In this document: in pieces, positions 44,982 to 55,563 of the stretch
Position numbering within the stretch: position 1 is the first letter of the stretch
How the letters are laid out: every line of letters starts with the position of its first letter
NCBI GenBank assembly: GCA_030148025.1
Contig: JASBUG010000037.1
Location: 111,876-175,875 of the forward strand
Origin: Flavobacteriaceae bacterium
GTDB lineage: Bacteria; Bacteroidota; Bacteroidia; Flavobacteriales; Flavobacteriaceae
Direction of reading: 5' to 3'
Length of the DNA: 64,000 nt
Made by a program: the position numbers and the translations under genes
The notes under the pieces: model-generated
Told to the model about the DNA's origin: nothing
Seen by the model: the letters and a program-made list of their open reading frames with translations, nothing else
Database searches by the model: none

Positions 44982-47357
44982 ATGACACGTATTTTATTTA
45001 CAGTACTATTTTGCTTAATAACCACAGTAGGTTTTGCAAATGATAATTTAGCTAGAAAGATATCAGGAATTGTTATCGATGCTGAAACTAAAGAACCATT
45101 AGAATTTGCTACAGTTTCAATTATAAAACAAGGCCAATTAGTAGATGGAATTATTACTAACGAAAAAGGAGAATTTTCCATTTCAGCTGAACAAGGAAAT
45201 TATGTAATAAGAGTAGAATATATCTCGTATAAAAAACATGAAGTAGAGGTAGATTTAAATAAAAATCTAAATCTTGGAGTAATACCTTTGGAAGTAGATA
45301 TGGAAGCTTTAGAAGCTGTTGAGGTAGTAGCTGAGCGTTCTACGGTTGATCTGAAACTTGATAAAAAAGTATTTAATGTAGGAAAGGATCTATTATCTCA
45401 AAACGGATCGCTGGTTCAGATTCTAGAGAATGTGCCTTCAGTTGCAGTAGATCTAGACGGAGGTGTTAGTTTAAGAGGTAATGCCAATGTTACTGTTTTA
45501 ATAAACGGTAAACCTTCTGTTTTAGTAGCAAATAATGGTTTAGATCAAATTCCGGCACAGCAAATAGAACGTATTGAAGTGGTGACAAATCCATCGTCAC
45601 GATACCAAGCAGCAGGTACTGCCGGGATTATAAATGTGATAATGAAGAAAAATAAAATTGGCGGGTTCAGTGGCTCATTAAGTATGAGCAACTCTATAAG
45701 AGCAGATTTTAATACAAATGCCAGTTTAAATTACAAAGCCAATAAATTTAATGTGTTTTCTACATTGGGATACCGATTTGTGGACAATAAAATGACCGAA
45801 CAGGTACACCAAAACTCATTAGTAAATGGTAATACTGTTATTCTTGATCAGTCATCAGATATCTATAGAAATTCAAAAGTCTCAAATATATATGTAGGCT
45901 TAGATTATTTTTTGAATGATAAAAACACCTTCACTGCAGCGTATTATAAGGTTTTAATAGATAGAAATAACAAGGTGAGTTATGACTATAATTATTTTGA
46001 TGCTTTAGGAGTATTAGATAGTACTGTTGTTAGAGGTGAGAAATATTATGAACCTATGGATCACAATCAATTGGAGTTGAATTATGCAAAAACCTTTGAT
46101 AAAGAAGGAAAAAAATTAACCATAGATTTTCAATACGATTTTTGGGATGATGATGAGAATGAAACTTTTGTGACTCAAAAAACAGCTCCAACAGAATTGG
46201 CAGAAGCACTTTCTAGAACTCGTGATATAGAAAGCAGTAAAGATTATTTATTGCAGTTGGATTTTGTAAACCCAATTAATGAAAACTCAACTTTTGAAAC
46301 TGGACTTAGAGGTGAGACCAGAGTTATTACCAGCGATTATAAGGCCGAAACATTTGACGGTAATAATTGGCAGATATTTAATGGGATTGAAAATGAATTA
46401 GATTATGAAGAAAATATTGGAGGTATTTATGCACAATATGCTGGTAAATCTAATAAATTAAGTTACCAATTTGGATTAAGAACAGAGTTTACTAAAATTA
46501 GTATTACTGATACTAATAATGAGTTTAAAAACACGAAAGAGTATACCAAATTATTCCCTACAGCACATTTAACTTATGCGTTTTCAGACAAAACAAACAT
46601 GCAATTAAGTTATAGCAGACGTATTAACAGACCTAGTTTCTGGCACTTAAATCCGTTTGGAGGTTTAGCACAATTGAATACGATTCGTCAAGGTAATCCT
46701 GATATGGATCCTGCACTAACAAACTCTTTAGAGGTTGGATTTTTAACCCGAATAGGAAAGCTTAGAATCAATCCTTCTATATATTACCAAAATACGGATG
46801 ATCCATTTCAATTTATTACCGAAAGAAATGCCGACGATATTTTAGTGACAAAACCAATAAATATAGATACTGAAAACAGAATTGGATTTGAACTATCGTT
46901 AAATTACAGACCTTTAAAATGGATGCAATTATCAGGCGAGCTAAACTATTTTGGGTTTGAACAAAAAGGAGCCTATAGTAATGTAAATTTTGATTTTAAG
47001 GACAGCAGATGGTTTACAAGAATTAACTCCAGATTTAAATTACCATCAGATATCACTTTACAAACTAGCTTTAACTATAATGCAAGAAATGAAAGTGCAC
47101 AAACAGTTACTAAAGCAAATCATACTCTAGACCTAGGATTAAATAAAAGCTTTTTCAATAAACAAGCAACACTAACTTTTAATGTTAGAAACATGCTAGA
47201 TTCTAGAGAACAAATAATGACAAGAACGGGAGACAATTTTAGTTTCCAATCAACTAGAAAGTTACTTGGGCCAAAATATACCTTAACGTTTATGTATCGT
47301 TTTAATCAAAATGGAAAAACGAAAACAAGGCGACCAGGAGAAAGTAATAGAAATTAA
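44982..47357 (+). CDS. TonB-dependent-receptor-like outer-membrane protein
   Basis: A 791-residue outer-membrane protein (signal ending GFAND). Residues ~25-105 are a carboxypeptidase-regulatory-like domain (ISGIVIDAETKEPLEFATV). A plug domain follows (LLSQNGSLVQILENVPSVAVDLDGGVSLRGNANVTV). The rest is a 22-strand-type barrel of the outer-membrane beta-barrel family-3 group, ending with LTFMYRFN before a basic tail. It does not lie next to a SusD gene. Cargo unknown; the adjacent secreted hydrolase may share it. Confidence 0.88.
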   Translation: MTRILFTVLFCLITTVGFANDNLARKISGIVIDAETKEPLEFATVSIIKQGQLVDGIITNEKGEFSISAEQGNYVIRVEYISYKKHEVEVDLNKNLNLGVIPLEVDMEALEAVEVVAERSTVDLKLDKKVFNVGKDLLSQNGSLVQILENVPSVAVDLDGGVSLRGNANVTVLINGKPSVLVANNGLDQIPAQQIERIEVVTNPSSRYQAAGTAGIINVIMKKNKIGGFSGSLSMSNSIRADFNTNASLNYKANKFNVFSTLGYRFVDNKMTEQVHQNSLVNGNTVILDQSSDIYRNSKVSNIYVGLDYFLNDKNTFTAAYYKVLIDRNNKVSYDYNYFDALGVLDSTVVRGEKYYEPMDHNQLELNYAKTFDKEGKKLTIDFQYDFWDDDENETFVTQKTAPTELAEALSRTRDIESSKDYLLQLDFVNPINENSTFETGLRGETRVITSDYKAETFDGNNWQIFNGIENELDYEENIGGIYAQYAGKSNKLSYQFGLRTEFTKISITDTNNEFKNTKEYTKLFPTAHLTYAFSDKTNMQLSYSRRINRPSFWHLNPFGGLAQLNTIRQGNPDMDPALTNSLEVGFLTRIGKLRINPSIYYQNTDDPFQFITERNADDILVTKPINIDTENRIGFELSLNYRPLKWMQLSGELNYFGFEQKGAYSNVNFDFKDSRWFTRINSRFKLPSDITLQTSFNYNARNESAQTVTKANHTLDLGLNKSFFNKQATLTFNVRNMLDSREQIMTRTGDNFSFQSTRKLLGPKYTLTFMYRFNQNGKTKTRRPGESNRN

Positions 47358-47420
47358 CTTTTTTCACTGACCTAAATAAAGGTCATCGTAGTAAAAAAAC
47401 CATTATAAAGGATAAATATT

Positions 47421-48374
47421 ATGAAGATTAAACTAATAGTAGCAGCAATAATTTATTGTATCACTCTTATCGACCAATCTTATGCACAGATAACTATAGA
47501 AGAAGGCTCAGGACATTTCATCTTTAATGGAGGAGATGGACATGAACAGGATACTATCAATGTGTATCATTATAAGCCTAAGAGCTTTACAGTAAATTCA
47601 AAAATTCTTTTGGTAATTCCAGGTGCTGGAAGAAATGCAGATGATTATAGAGATTCATGGATAGAAGCTTCTGAGAAACACAGTGTGCTGATCGTGTCTC
47701 CTTCATATGGAGAAAAACAATATGATTATGGAGCATATCACTTAGGAGGGATTGTAAAGAATCTGGATATGAGAACAGGAATCAGTTTTGAAAAAGGGAC
47801 TAATAGGGTTCATATGGATGAGTCTGTTGATAGATTTGATGTTAACCTCGACTCAAAACAATGGATCTATCACGATTTTGATAGGCTTTTTAATGTAGTA
47901 GTCAAAACTGTAAACTCATCTCAAACGCAGTACGATATTTTTGGTCATTCAGCAGGAGGACAAATATTACATCGATTTGCATTATTCTTGCCTAAATCAA
48001 AGGCCAATAGAATATTAGCGTCAAATTCCGGTTCATACACTTTGCCAGATTTTAATGTTAAGGCTCCTTTTGGGCTTTTAAACTTAAATTTAAAATCTTC
48101 TAACCTCAAAGATGCATTTAAAAAGAAACTTGTTGTTTTTTTAGGTGAGCTAGATAATGAAAATGAAACAGGAGGTTTATTACTTCGATCACCAACGGTA
48201 GATCAACAAGGAACTCATAGACTAGCTAGAGGTAAAAACTTTTTTGCAAAAAGTCAAAATATGGCAAAGCAATTGAATACTCAGTTTAATTGGAAATTAC
48301 ATATTGTTCCTGGAATAGGTCATAATCAAAAGAAAATGGCAAATGCAGCGTCAAAGTATTTATATGAAAAATGA
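47421..48374 (+). CDS. Exported alpha/beta hydrolase
   Basis: A 317-residue exported protein (signal ending SYAQ). The alpha/beta hydrolase fold is indicated by LLVIPGAGRNADDYRD, the nucleophile elbow FGHSAGGQILH and the late His in VPGIGHNQKKMA. It resembles poly(3-hydroxybutyrate) depolymerase/esterase-like proteins but I cannot name a substrate. It lies 63 bases after the outer-membrane receptor on the same strand. Confidence 0.8.
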   Translation: MKIKLIVAAIIYCITLIDQSYAQITIEEGSGHFIFNGGDGHEQDTINVYHYKPKSFTVNSKILLVIPGAGRNADDYRDSWIEASEKHSVLIVSPSYGEKQYDYGAYHLGGIVKNLDMRTGISFEKGTNRVHMDESVDRFDVNLDSKQWIYHDFDRLFNVVVKTVNSSQTQYDIFGHSAGGQILHRFALFLPKSKANRILASNSGSYTLPDFNVKAPFGLLNLNLKSSNLKDAFKKKLVVFLGELDNENETGGLLLRSPTVDQQGTHRLARGKNFFAKSQNMAKQLNTQFNWKLHIVPGIGHNQKKMANAASKYLYEK

Positions 48375-48392
48375 TGAATTAGTCTAAAATGA

Positions 48393-48420
48393 AAAAGCCC
48401 AAGCGTTAGCTTGGGCTTTT
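48393..48420. terminator. Bidirectional terminator between hydrolase and sdhB
   Basis: AAAAGCCCAAGC, loop GTTA, GCTTGGGCTTTT. A and T tails on both sides serve the convergent hydrolase and sdhCAB transcripts. Confidence 0.88.
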
Positions 48421-48441
48421 CTTTATATTTAAAATAGTTAT

Positions 48442-49200
48442 TTACTTTAAAGATGCTTTCAAAAGCTCTCTGTTCATTCTAGCAATATTGTCTAGAGAAA
48501 TGCCTTTAGGACATTCTACTTCACAAGCTCCAGTATTAGTACAGTTACCAAAACCTTCTAAGTCCATTTGAGCAACCATATTACGCACACGATCAGCAGC
48601 TTCAACTTGTCCTTGAGGCAGTAAAGCATATTGACTTACTTTTGCCCCAACAAATAACATTGCAGAAGAGTTTTTACAAGTAGCCACACAAGCACCACAA
48701 CCAATACAAGTTGCAGCATCCATAGCTTCATCTGCATCATGCTTTGAAATTGGAATTGCGTTTGCATCTTGCGTATTTCCAGAAGTATTTACAGATATAA
48801 ATCCACCAGCTTGTTGAATACGCTCAAATGCTGTTCTGTCTACAACTAGATCCTTAATTACTGGGAAAGCAGCAGCTCTCCAAGGCTCAATTGTAATGGT
48901 GTCACCATCGTTAAACATACGCATGTGTAACTGGCATGTTGTAATACCACGATCTGGTCCGTGAGCTTCACCATTTATATATAATGAACACATTCCGCAA
49001 ATACCTTCACGACAGTCATGATCAAAAGCTACAGGTTCTTCACCTTCAGCAATTAATTGTTCGTTCAAAACATCCATCATTTCTAAGAAAGACATATGCT
49101 CTGAAATATCATTCACTTTATAGTCGACCATACGACCCTTATCATTCGCGCCTTTTTGACGCCAAATCTTCAGTGTTAAATTCATTCCTTTTCCTGACAT
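48442..49200 (-). CDS. sdhB: Succinate dehydrogenase/fumarate reductase iron-sulphur subunit
   Basis: A 252-residue electron-transfer subunit. The 2Fe-2S ligands are in [19 protein letters not shown] with a further Cys in GITTC. The 4Fe-4S and 3Fe-4S clusters use [11 protein letters not shown] and [15 protein letters not shown]. It passes electrons from SdhA to the cytochrome in the inner membrane. It is the last gene of sdhCAB, seven bases after sdhA. Confidence 0.95.
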   Translation of the reverse strand: MSGKGMNLTLKIWRQKGANDKGRMVDYKVNDISEHMSFLEMMDVLNEQLIAEGEEPVAFDHDCREGICGMCSLYINGEAHGPDRGITTCQLHMRMFNDGDTITIEPWRAAAFPVIKDLVVDRTAFERIQQAGGFISVNTSGNTQDANAIPISKHDADEAMDAATCIGCGACVATCKNSSAMLFVGAKVSQYALLPQGQVEAADRVRNMVAQMDLEGFGNCTNTGACEVECPKGISLDNIARMNRELLKASLK

Positions 49201-49207
49201 AACTTTC

Positions 49208-51220
49208 TTATTTGTATGAACGTTGTTTTAATTCTATATCGTTAAATTCTAACTCTTCTTTATGCATCACAGCATCTGCAGGCTCTCCTTTATATTCCCA
49301 AGCAGCAACAAAAGCAAATTCATCATCTTTACGTTTTGCTTCTCCTTTTTGTTCTCCGTCTAACTCTACAGACTCTTCTCTAAAGTGTCCACCACAAGAT
49401 TCTTCACGCATTAAAGCATCTTTAGCAAATAGCTCACCTAATTCTAGAAAATCTGCTACACGTCCAGCTTTTTCTAATTCTGGATTCATTTCGTTAGCAT
49501 CTCCAGGAACTTTTACATCTTTCCAGAACTCTTCACGAATTTGCTTGATTTCAGCCATCGCTTCTTTAAGTCCTTTTTCATTACGTGCCATACCTACTTT
49601 ATCCCACATCACTTTTCCTAAACGTTTGTGGAAGTGGTCAACAGATTTAGTTCCGTTGTTATTCATAAAGAAATCGATACGATCTCTAACTTCTTTTTCA
49701 GCTTCTTCAAATTCTGGTGTATCAGTTGGAATTGCTCCTGTACGAATATCATCAGCTAAATAATCACCAATTGTATAAGGTAATACGAAATAACCATCAG
49801 CTAAACCTTGCATTAATGCAGACGCTCCTAAACGGTTAGCACCATGATCAGAGAAGTTAGCTTCACCAATACAGTATAAACCAGGAACGGTTGTCATTAA
49901 GTTATAATCAACCCAAACACCACCCATTGTATAGTGGGTTGCAGGATAGATCATCATTGGCGTTTTGTATGGATTCTCGTCAACGATCTTCTCATACATT
50001 TGGAATAAGTTTCCGTATTTAGCTTCTACGATAGCTTCACCTAATTCTGTGATCTTAGCGGCTGAAGGATTATCGATACCATTAATTTTTGCTTGCTCTT
50101 TTCCGTAACGCTCAATCGCAGAAGCAAAATCTAAGTAAACAGCTTCTCCAGTAGCATTAACACCATAACCAGCATCACAACGTTCTTTTGCAGCACGAGA
50201 TGCTACATCACGTGGCACTAAGTTACCAAAGGCTGGATAACGACGCTCTAAGTAATAATCTCTTTCGTCTTCAGACAAATCGGTTGGTTTTTTACGACCT
50301 TCACGAATTGCCATAACATCATCCATATTCTTAGGCACCCAAATACGTCCATCATTACGAAGTGACTCAGACATTAATGTTAATTTAGACTGATAATCAC
50401 CAGAACGAGGAATACATGTTGGGTGAATTTGTGTATAACAAGGGTTTGCGAAATACGCTCCTTTTTTATGAATTTTCCATGCAGCAGTAGCATTAGAACC
50501 CATTGCGTTTGTTGATAAGAAGTATACGTTTCCGTAACCACCAGAAGCGATAACCACAGCATGAGCCGAGTGACGCTCAATGTCACCAGTAATTAGGTTT
50601 CTGGTAATAATTCCTCTTGCTTTTCCGCCTACCTTTACAACATCAAGCATTTCATGACGGTTATACATTTGAATTTTACCACGAGCAATCTGACGGTTCA
50701 TTGCTGAATACGCTCCTAATAATAATTGCTGACCAGTTTGTCCTTTAGCGTAGAATGTACGTGATACTAATACACCACCAAACGAACGGTTGTCTAATAA
50801 CCCACCATAGTCACGAGCAAAAGGAACACCTTGAGCTACACATTGGTCAATAATATTTGCAGATACTTCGGCAAGACGATACACGTTAGCTTCACGCGAA
50901 CGGTAATCGCCACCTTTTACAGTATCGTAGAATAATCTATAAGTTGAATCACCATCACCTTGGTAATTTTTTGCAGCATTAATACCACCTTGCGCAGCAA
51001 TAGAGTGCGCACGTCTTGGTGAATCTTGGTAACAAAATGCCTTTACGTTATATCCTAACTCAGCTAAGGTTGCAGCGGCAGAACCTCCTGCTAATCCTGT
51101 TCCAACAACGATAACGTCAATTAAACGCTTGTTAGCTGGATTTACTAAGTCTATTTTATCTTTATAAGTTGTCCATTTATCTTTAATTGGACCCTTTGGT
51201 ACTCTTGAATCTAAAGCCAT
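49208..51220 (-). CDS. sdhA: Succinate dehydrogenase/fumarate reductase flavoprotein subunit
   Basis: A 670-residue flavoprotein. The FAD-binding Rossmann motif is [19 protein letters not shown], and the flavin-His region is [18 protein letters not shown]. Catalytic segments ([43 protein letters not shown]) are intact. The long form without a hydrophobic anchor protein fits the Bacteroidota/epsilon type, which can work as succinate dehydrogenase or fumarate reductase. Confidence 0.95.
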   Translation of the reverse strand: MALDSRVPKGPIKDKWTTYKDKIDLVNPANKRLIDVIVVGTGLAGGSAAATLAELGYNVKAFCYQDSPRRAHSIAAQGGINAAKNYQGDGDSTYRLFYDTVKGGDYRSREANVYRLAEVSANIIDQCVAQGVPFARDYGGLLDNRSFGGVLVSRTFYAKGQTGQQLLLGAYSAMNRQIARGKIQMYNRHEMLDVVKVGGKARGIITRNLITGDIERHSAHAVVIASGGYGNVYFLSTNAMGSNATAAWKIHKKGAYFANPCYTQIHPTCIPRSGDYQSKLTLMSESLRNDGRIWVPKNMDDVMAIREGRKKPTDLSEDERDYYLERRYPAFGNLVPRDVASRAAKERCDAGYGVNATGEAVYLDFASAIERYGKEQAKINGIDNPSAAKITELGEAIVEAKYGNLFQMYEKIVDENPYKTPMMIYPATHYTMGGVWVDYNLMTTVPGLYCIGEANFSDHGANRLGASALMQGLADGYFVLPYTIGDYLADDIRTGAIPTDTPEFEEAEKEVRDRIDFFMNNNGTKSVDHFHKRLGKVMWDKVGMARNEKGLKEAMAEIKQIREEFWKDVKVPGDANEMNPELEKAGRVADFLELGELFAKDALMREESCGGHFREESVELDGEQKGEAKRKDDEFAFVAAWEYKGEPADAVMHKEELEFNDIELKQRSYK

Positions 51221-51232
51221 AATTATTTAAGA

Positions 51233-51910
51233 TTAATGGTTGAAATGGTGATAAATTGCTATAATAATAAAACCAAGTGGAATTAAGTATGAGTATACTT
51301 TTCCAAAGGCTTGTAAGAACTTTTTACGTCCAGCAGTAACTCCCATCGATTGAAATGCAGAGGTAAACCCATGTAATAAGTGCAATGCTAACAAAACAAA
51401 TGCTATAACATAGGCACCAACTCTAATTGGACTTACAAATTTATGCTGTAATTCTTCAAAGTATCTAAACTCTTGAGTTCCAGCAATCATTCCAGTCATA
51501 TCTCCTTCAATATATTTAACTGCCATTTCTGGAATCCAGAAATCAATAAAATGTAATACTAAAAAGGCTAAAATGGCAAGACCACTATAGATCATATTTC
51601 TACTCATCCAAGTAGAATTAGCAGCACCATTGTTTTTTGCATATTTCACGCCTATTGCTTTTCTGTTTTTCAACTCTAAAACAAAGCCCATTACAAAGTG
51701 GAAAACAACCCCTATAATAAGTACAGGTTGTAAGGCCAATTGTACTAAAGGATTTGTTCCCATAAAATGAGATAATTGGTTAAACAACTCTACACTAAAG
51801 AGAGATGTAATATTAACCGCTAAATGTATAATTAAGAAAAACATGAGGAAGAATGCAGAAAGTGCCATGGCTACTTTTCTTCCTATTGAAGATTTAAAAA
51901 ATCCACCCAT
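51233..51910 (-). CDS. sdhC: Succinate dehydrogenase cytochrome b subunit
   Basis: A 225-residue membrane protein with five hydrophobic helices. His residues that could bind two b-type haems occur within helices (FFLIIHLAVNI, GVVFHFVMGF, FLVLHFIDFW, LLALHLLHGF). A single large cytochrome without SdhD is the type B arrangement of Bacteroidota. It is first in the operon and has a strong promoter. Confidence 0.93.
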   Translation of the reverse strand: MGGFFKSSIGRKVAMALSAFFLMFFLIIHLAVNITSLFSVELFNQLSHFMGTNPLVQLALQPVLIIGVVFHFVMGFVLELKNRKAIGVKYAKNNGAANSTWMSRNMIYSGLAILAFLVLHFIDFWIPEMAVKYIEGDMTGMIAGTQEFRYFEELQHKFVSPIRVGAYVIAFVLLALHLLHGFTSAFQSMGVTAGRKKFLQAFGKVYSYLIPLGFIIIAIYHHFNH

Positions 51911-51936
51911 GATAAATTGAAATTTATTAGTTCCAG

Positions 51937-51968
51937 CAAAAATACTTCAGGGTGAAGTTTCTAGCAAA
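51937..51968 (-). promoter_or_regulatory. Promoter of sdhCAB
   Basis: On the minus strand TTTG (51965-51968) and TATTTTTG (51937-51944) are separated by 20 bases, a full match to the Bacteroidota -33/-7 consensus, 26 bases before the sdhC ATG. Confidence 0.7.
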
Positions 51969-52032
51969 AACATTGATATGTTTTTTTCTATTTAGAATGG
52001 TTTTAAAAAGACATATTGAGTTAGGAAACAAA

Positions 52033-52063
52033 AAAGCCTGCTATAAGATTGCTAGCAGGCTTT
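52033..52063 (-). terminator. Terminator of the VPS10/BNR-repeat gene
   Basis: AAAGCCTGCTA, nine-base loop, TAGCAGGCTTT. On the minus strand it is followed by TT from a T-rich tail and sits 20 bases beyond the stop of the 923-residue gene; T runs flank both sides. Confidence 0.75.
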
Positions 52064-52083
52064 CATTTTTTTTAAACTAAGCG

Positions 52084-54855
52084 TTATTTTATTTCAAGTG
52101 TTGTTTTTTGAGAGCCAATTTGAACAGTATATTTTCCTTTAGGTAAATAGTACTTACCGTTTTGAGCTTTAGGGATTTTTAATTTGGTGTTTTCTTTCAT
52201 TAGATCTTTACGTCCGCCGCTAGACATGGTAAGGTCGTATGTAGCATAATTAAACCCTTTGGTAGCATCCACTTTAATAGAATTAAGTAATACACCACCT
52301 TCAGATAAAATATTTACACCTTGTGTTGCTTTTGCACTGGAATAAAAAGCAAATGTTGTTGAAGGTTCAAAAGAAGGATAGAATTGCCCCCAAGAACTTC
52401 CCCAACGTCTAGAATGATTAACCGGGTTAATATCAAAAAGTGTAATAGCATTACTCCCAACTTTACTATAATTTTGTAACGCAGAAATATCTGCTTTATA
52501 AATAGAACGGCCATGAGTTCCAATTACAAGGTCTTTAGCTTTTGGATGTACTACTAGATCATGAACCGCAGCTTTTGTCAGTCCGTTTGAAAATGCATGC
52601 CAAGAGTTACCACGATCAAACGTTACATATGCACCATTGTCTGTTCCTAGGTATAAAATATTTTCATCTTTAGTATCTTCTTTAATAACATTTACAGGAG
52701 CATTTGAAATACCATTAGTAATAGATTTCCATGTTTTACCCATATCTTCACTTACATAAGCATATACTTTAAAATCATCATTTCTATATCCATTTAGTGT
52801 TGCATAAACACGGTCTTTTTTATGTTGAGAAGCAATGACTCTAGATACCCAAAGACCTTGAGGTAGGGTGTTAGAAACTCTAGTCCATGTATCTCCACTA
52901 TTGGTAGTTAGGTTAATATATCCATCATCACTACCAACGTATATCATTCCGAATTGGAATGGACTTTCAGAAATAGTTGTTAATGTTCCATAAGGTACAT
53001 TTCCTTTTTTTCCTCCTGTGGTTAGATCTCCAGAAATGACATCGAAAGTTTCCCCTTGATCCATAGAGCGTAATAGTTTATTCGCTCCCATGTATAAAAT
53101 ATCTTGATTGTGAGGAGATAGTAAAATAGGTGTTTGCCAGTTATATCTGTATGGAGAATCACCTAACTCGTGTTTAGGGTTAATATAGATACGTTCTTCT
53201 GTTTCTAAATTAACGCGATAGTAGAATCCAAATTGAGATCCAGCGTAAACAATGTTATTATTTCTACTATCAATCTGCACTTGCATTCCGTCACCACCAC
53301 CTATACTTTTATAAGGGTATTCACCGCTTCCTTCCCAACGTTTTGAAGCTGAATAAGAACTTGGTCCGTACCAAACACCATTATCCTGTAGTCCACCATA
53401 AACATTATAAGGCTCTTGATTGTCTACATTAATATAATAGAATTGCCCAACTGAAGGTTGGTTGTTTTTTGTCCAGTTCTCACCATCATCATAAGTAATA
53501 TTAACACCGCCATCGTTACCGTTAATTACATGCCCTTCCATTTTAGGGTTTACCCAAATTGCTTGATGATCTGAATGCACATTTTCTTTACCCATAGAGG
53601 TGAATGTTTTTCCACCATCATCTGATTTTAATAGAGGTACACCTCCAATATAGATCTTGTTTTGGTTTGAAGTATTTACTGCCATAATTCCGAAATAGTA
53701 ACCATAAGAGCTATAAACACCGTCTAAGTAACCTTCATGTGTTTTTTTCCATGATTTTCCACCATCGGTAGATTTATACATTTCTGCACCAATAACAGGA
53801 GAGTCAAACATAACTGAGTTGGCATTTTCTAAATAGGTAGCCAAATCACTAGGTTGAACACTGCCTTCTTTCACTTGTTTTTTTACACTTGCTGCAGAAT
53901 GTTTTCTAGGAAAACGATTGCTGCGTAAATAACCATTTAGTTTTTTATCGTCGAGCTTTAAAAGGTCAGCTTTAGACATCGTTTTAAAATCGTCTTTTTG
54001 AAGTCCTTGAGTACTTTTCTTTTCAGCTGGACGTCTAAATTGATTGTCTAGAAATGCATAAACAATGTTATCATTAAAAGCAGCAACACCAATTCGTCCA
54101 ACTCCAGTACCAGTTGGAAAACCACTTCCTTCAGGAGTCATATTTGTCCAAGTGTTTCCTCCATCTGTACTTTTATAAACACCTGAATTTTCACCGTCAC
54201 CATCAAAATCCCAAGCTTTACGCTCACGTTCCCATGTTGCAGCAAACATTACATTTGGATTGGTTGGCGAAACACTAATATCTATAACTCCAGTACCTTC
54301 ATTTATAAAAAGAACATTTTTCCAGGTTTTTCCACCATCAGTTGTTTTATAAATACCACGCTCAGCATTTGGGGTATATAAGTGACCAATAACACCAACT
54401 GTAACATCGTCTGGATTATTTGGATTGATAACAATGCGTCCAATGTGTTGAGAGTCTTTAAGTCCAACATTTGTCCACGTTTTTCCTTTATCATCACTTT
54501 TTAAAATTCCTATTCCTGAGTACGAAGAACGAGATGAGTTACTTTCTCCTGTACCTATCCAAATAGTACCTTTATTCCAGTCTACTGCAATATCGCCCAT
54601 GTTTTGAGTAGGTGCATTATCTGCTACTGGTGTAAAAGAAGTACCATTATTATTTGTATACCATAATCCTCCCGAAGCATAGGCTACATAAAACTCTGTT
54701 GGATTTTTTGGGTTCACATCAAGATCAACTACACGACCACTCATTATGGAAGGACCAATATTTGTAAAGGGCACATTTTCAACAATAGATTGTTGTGCAT
54801 TACTTGAAAATATAGCTAAAAAAGCTAGTGCTAAAAATTGTTTAAAATATTTCAT
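52084..54855 (-). CDS. Secreted VPS10/sortilin-like BNR-repeat protein, 923 residues
   Basis: A 923-residue exported protein (signal ending SSNAQQ). It is built from Asp-box repeats of the form S-x-D-x-G-x-T-W (KSDDKGKTWTNVG, KTTDGGKTWKNV, KSTDGGNTWTNM, KSTDGGKSWKKT), which make beta-propellers as in sialidases and sortilins. No sialidase catalytic residues are recognisable. An insertion of charged helices lies at ~280-335. The C-terminus ends in a small beta domain (PKGKYTVQIGSQKTTLEIK). It is related to the protein at 57044-60211. Function unknown; probably binds or handles peptides or glycans in the envelope. Confidence 0.85.
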   Translation of the reverse strand: MKYFKQFLALAFLAIFSSNAQQSIVENVPFTNIGPSIMSGRVVDLDVNPKNPTEFYVAYASGGLWYTNNNGTSFTPVADNAPTQNMGDIAVDWNKGTIWIGTGESNSSRSSYSGIGILKSDDKGKTWTNVGLKDSQHIGRIVINPNNPDDVTVGVIGHLYTPNAERGIYKTTDGGKTWKNVLFINEGTGVIDISVSPTNPNVMFAATWERERKAWDFDGDGENSGVYKSTDGGNTWTNMTPEGSGFPTGTGVGRIGVAAFNDNIVYAFLDNQFRRPAEKKSTQGLQKDDFKTMSKADLLKLDDKKLNGYLRSNRFPRKHSAASVKKQVKEGSVQPSDLATYLENANSVMFDSPVIGAEMYKSTDGGKSWKKTHEGYLDGVYSSYGYYFGIMAVNTSNQNKIYIGGVPLLKSDDGGKTFTSMGKENVHSDHQAIWVNPKMEGHVINGNDGGVNITYDDGENWTKNNQPSVGQFYYINVDNQEPYNVYGGLQDNGVWYGPSSYSASKRWEGSGEYPYKSIGGGDGMQVQIDSRNNNIVYAGSQFGFYYRVNLETEERIYINPKHELGDSPYRYNWQTPILLSPHNQDILYMGANKLLRSMDQGETFDVISGDLTTGGKKGNVPYGTLTTISESPFQFGMIYVGSDDGYINLTTNSGDTWTRVSNTLPQGLWVSRVIASQHKKDRVYATLNGYRNDDFKVYAYVSEDMGKTWKSITNGISNAPVNVIKEDTKDENILYLGTDNGAYVTFDRGNSWHAFSNGLTKAAVHDLVVHPKAKDLVIGTHGRSIYKADISALQNYSKVGSNAITLFDINPVNHSRRWGSSWGQFYPSFEPSTTFAFYSSAKATQGVNILSEGGVLLNSIKVDATKGFNYATYDLTMSSGGRKDLMKENTKLKIPKAQNGKYYLPKGKYTVQIGSQKTTLEIK

Positions 54856-54986
54856 TTTGGTTGGAAATTTTAAGAATCCTTGAAATTACTTAAAACTTAA
54901 GAACTAGTCAAACACTGCTAATTAAAAAGGCAAACTTTAACATAAAGTCAATTATTTATTACTTTTAAAACCTAATCAACAACGAC

Positions 54987-55562
54987 ATGAAAAAACTAAC
55001 CATTCTATTTGTTTTATTAATGACAATTTCTTGTACTACAGAAAAACAATATGATATCGGACAAATAAAAACACCAAAAGGAGACATATTACTTTGGTTG
55101 TATGATGAAACTCCAAATCATAAAGAAAGTTTTATTGAGTTAGCAAATAAAGGGTATTGGGATTCGTTAAGTTTTAATCGTGTGATACCAAATTTTGTGG
55201 CTCAAGGAGGTTGTCCTGATACTCCCGAAGGATTTAATGATCCAGAATATTTATTGGAACCTGAGTTTGTAGATTCATTGACGCATACTTATGGAGCTTT
55301 AGGTGCAGGAAGAGACGGAAACCCAGAAAAATTATCTGCTAGATGTCAGTTTTACATTGTTCAAAATAAAGAAGGAGAGCATCGTTTAGATGGAGATTAC
55401 ACTATTTTCGGAAAGGTGATTAAAGGGATGGATGTTGTTGATGCTATTGTAAATGTAGAAAGAGATTCAATAAATGAACCTCTTTCAAAAATTACTTTAG
55501 ATGTAAATATGATTTCTATAAAAGAAAGCGAGTTAAGAAAACTATATCCTAACTTACATTAA
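54987..55562 (+). CDS. Cyclophilin-type peptidyl-prolyl isomerase lipoprotein
   Basis: A 191-residue lipoprotein (signal ending MTISC). The cyclophilin fold is shown by SFIELANKGYWDSLSFNRVIPNF, VAQGGCPDTPEG, ARCQFYIVQNKEGEHRLDG and YTIFGKVIKGMDVVDAI. The usual Trp/Phe positions are conserved, so it should catalyse proline isomerisation in the periplasm. It ends one base before the convergent M28 peptidase stop. Confidence 0.9.
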   Translation: MKKLTILFVLLMTISCTTEKQYDIGQIKTPKGDILLWLYDETPNHKESFIELANKGYWDSLSFNRVIPNFVAQGGCPDTPEGFNDPEYLLEPEFVDSLTHTYGALGAGRDGNPEKLSARCQFYIVQNKEGEHRLDGDYTIFGKVIKGMDVVDAIVNVERDSINEPLSKITLDVNMISIKESELRKLYPNLH

Positions 55563-55563
55563 A

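Noticed and set aside
47368..47385. Hairpin TGACCT/AGGTCA between the outer-membrane receptor and the hydrolase.
   Set aside because: The stem is only six base pairs and no T run follows, so it was not called a terminator.
49212..49763. A 183-codon open frame antisense to sdhA.
   Set aside because: It is a shadow of a highly conserved gene: Ser-rich, with no start signal and no recognisable fold.
52084..52150. Type IX secretion C-terminal signal on the 923-residue BNR protein.
   Set aside because: The last strands (PKGKYTVQIGSQKTTLEIK) are reminiscent, but the segment lacks enough of the type A or B pattern to call.
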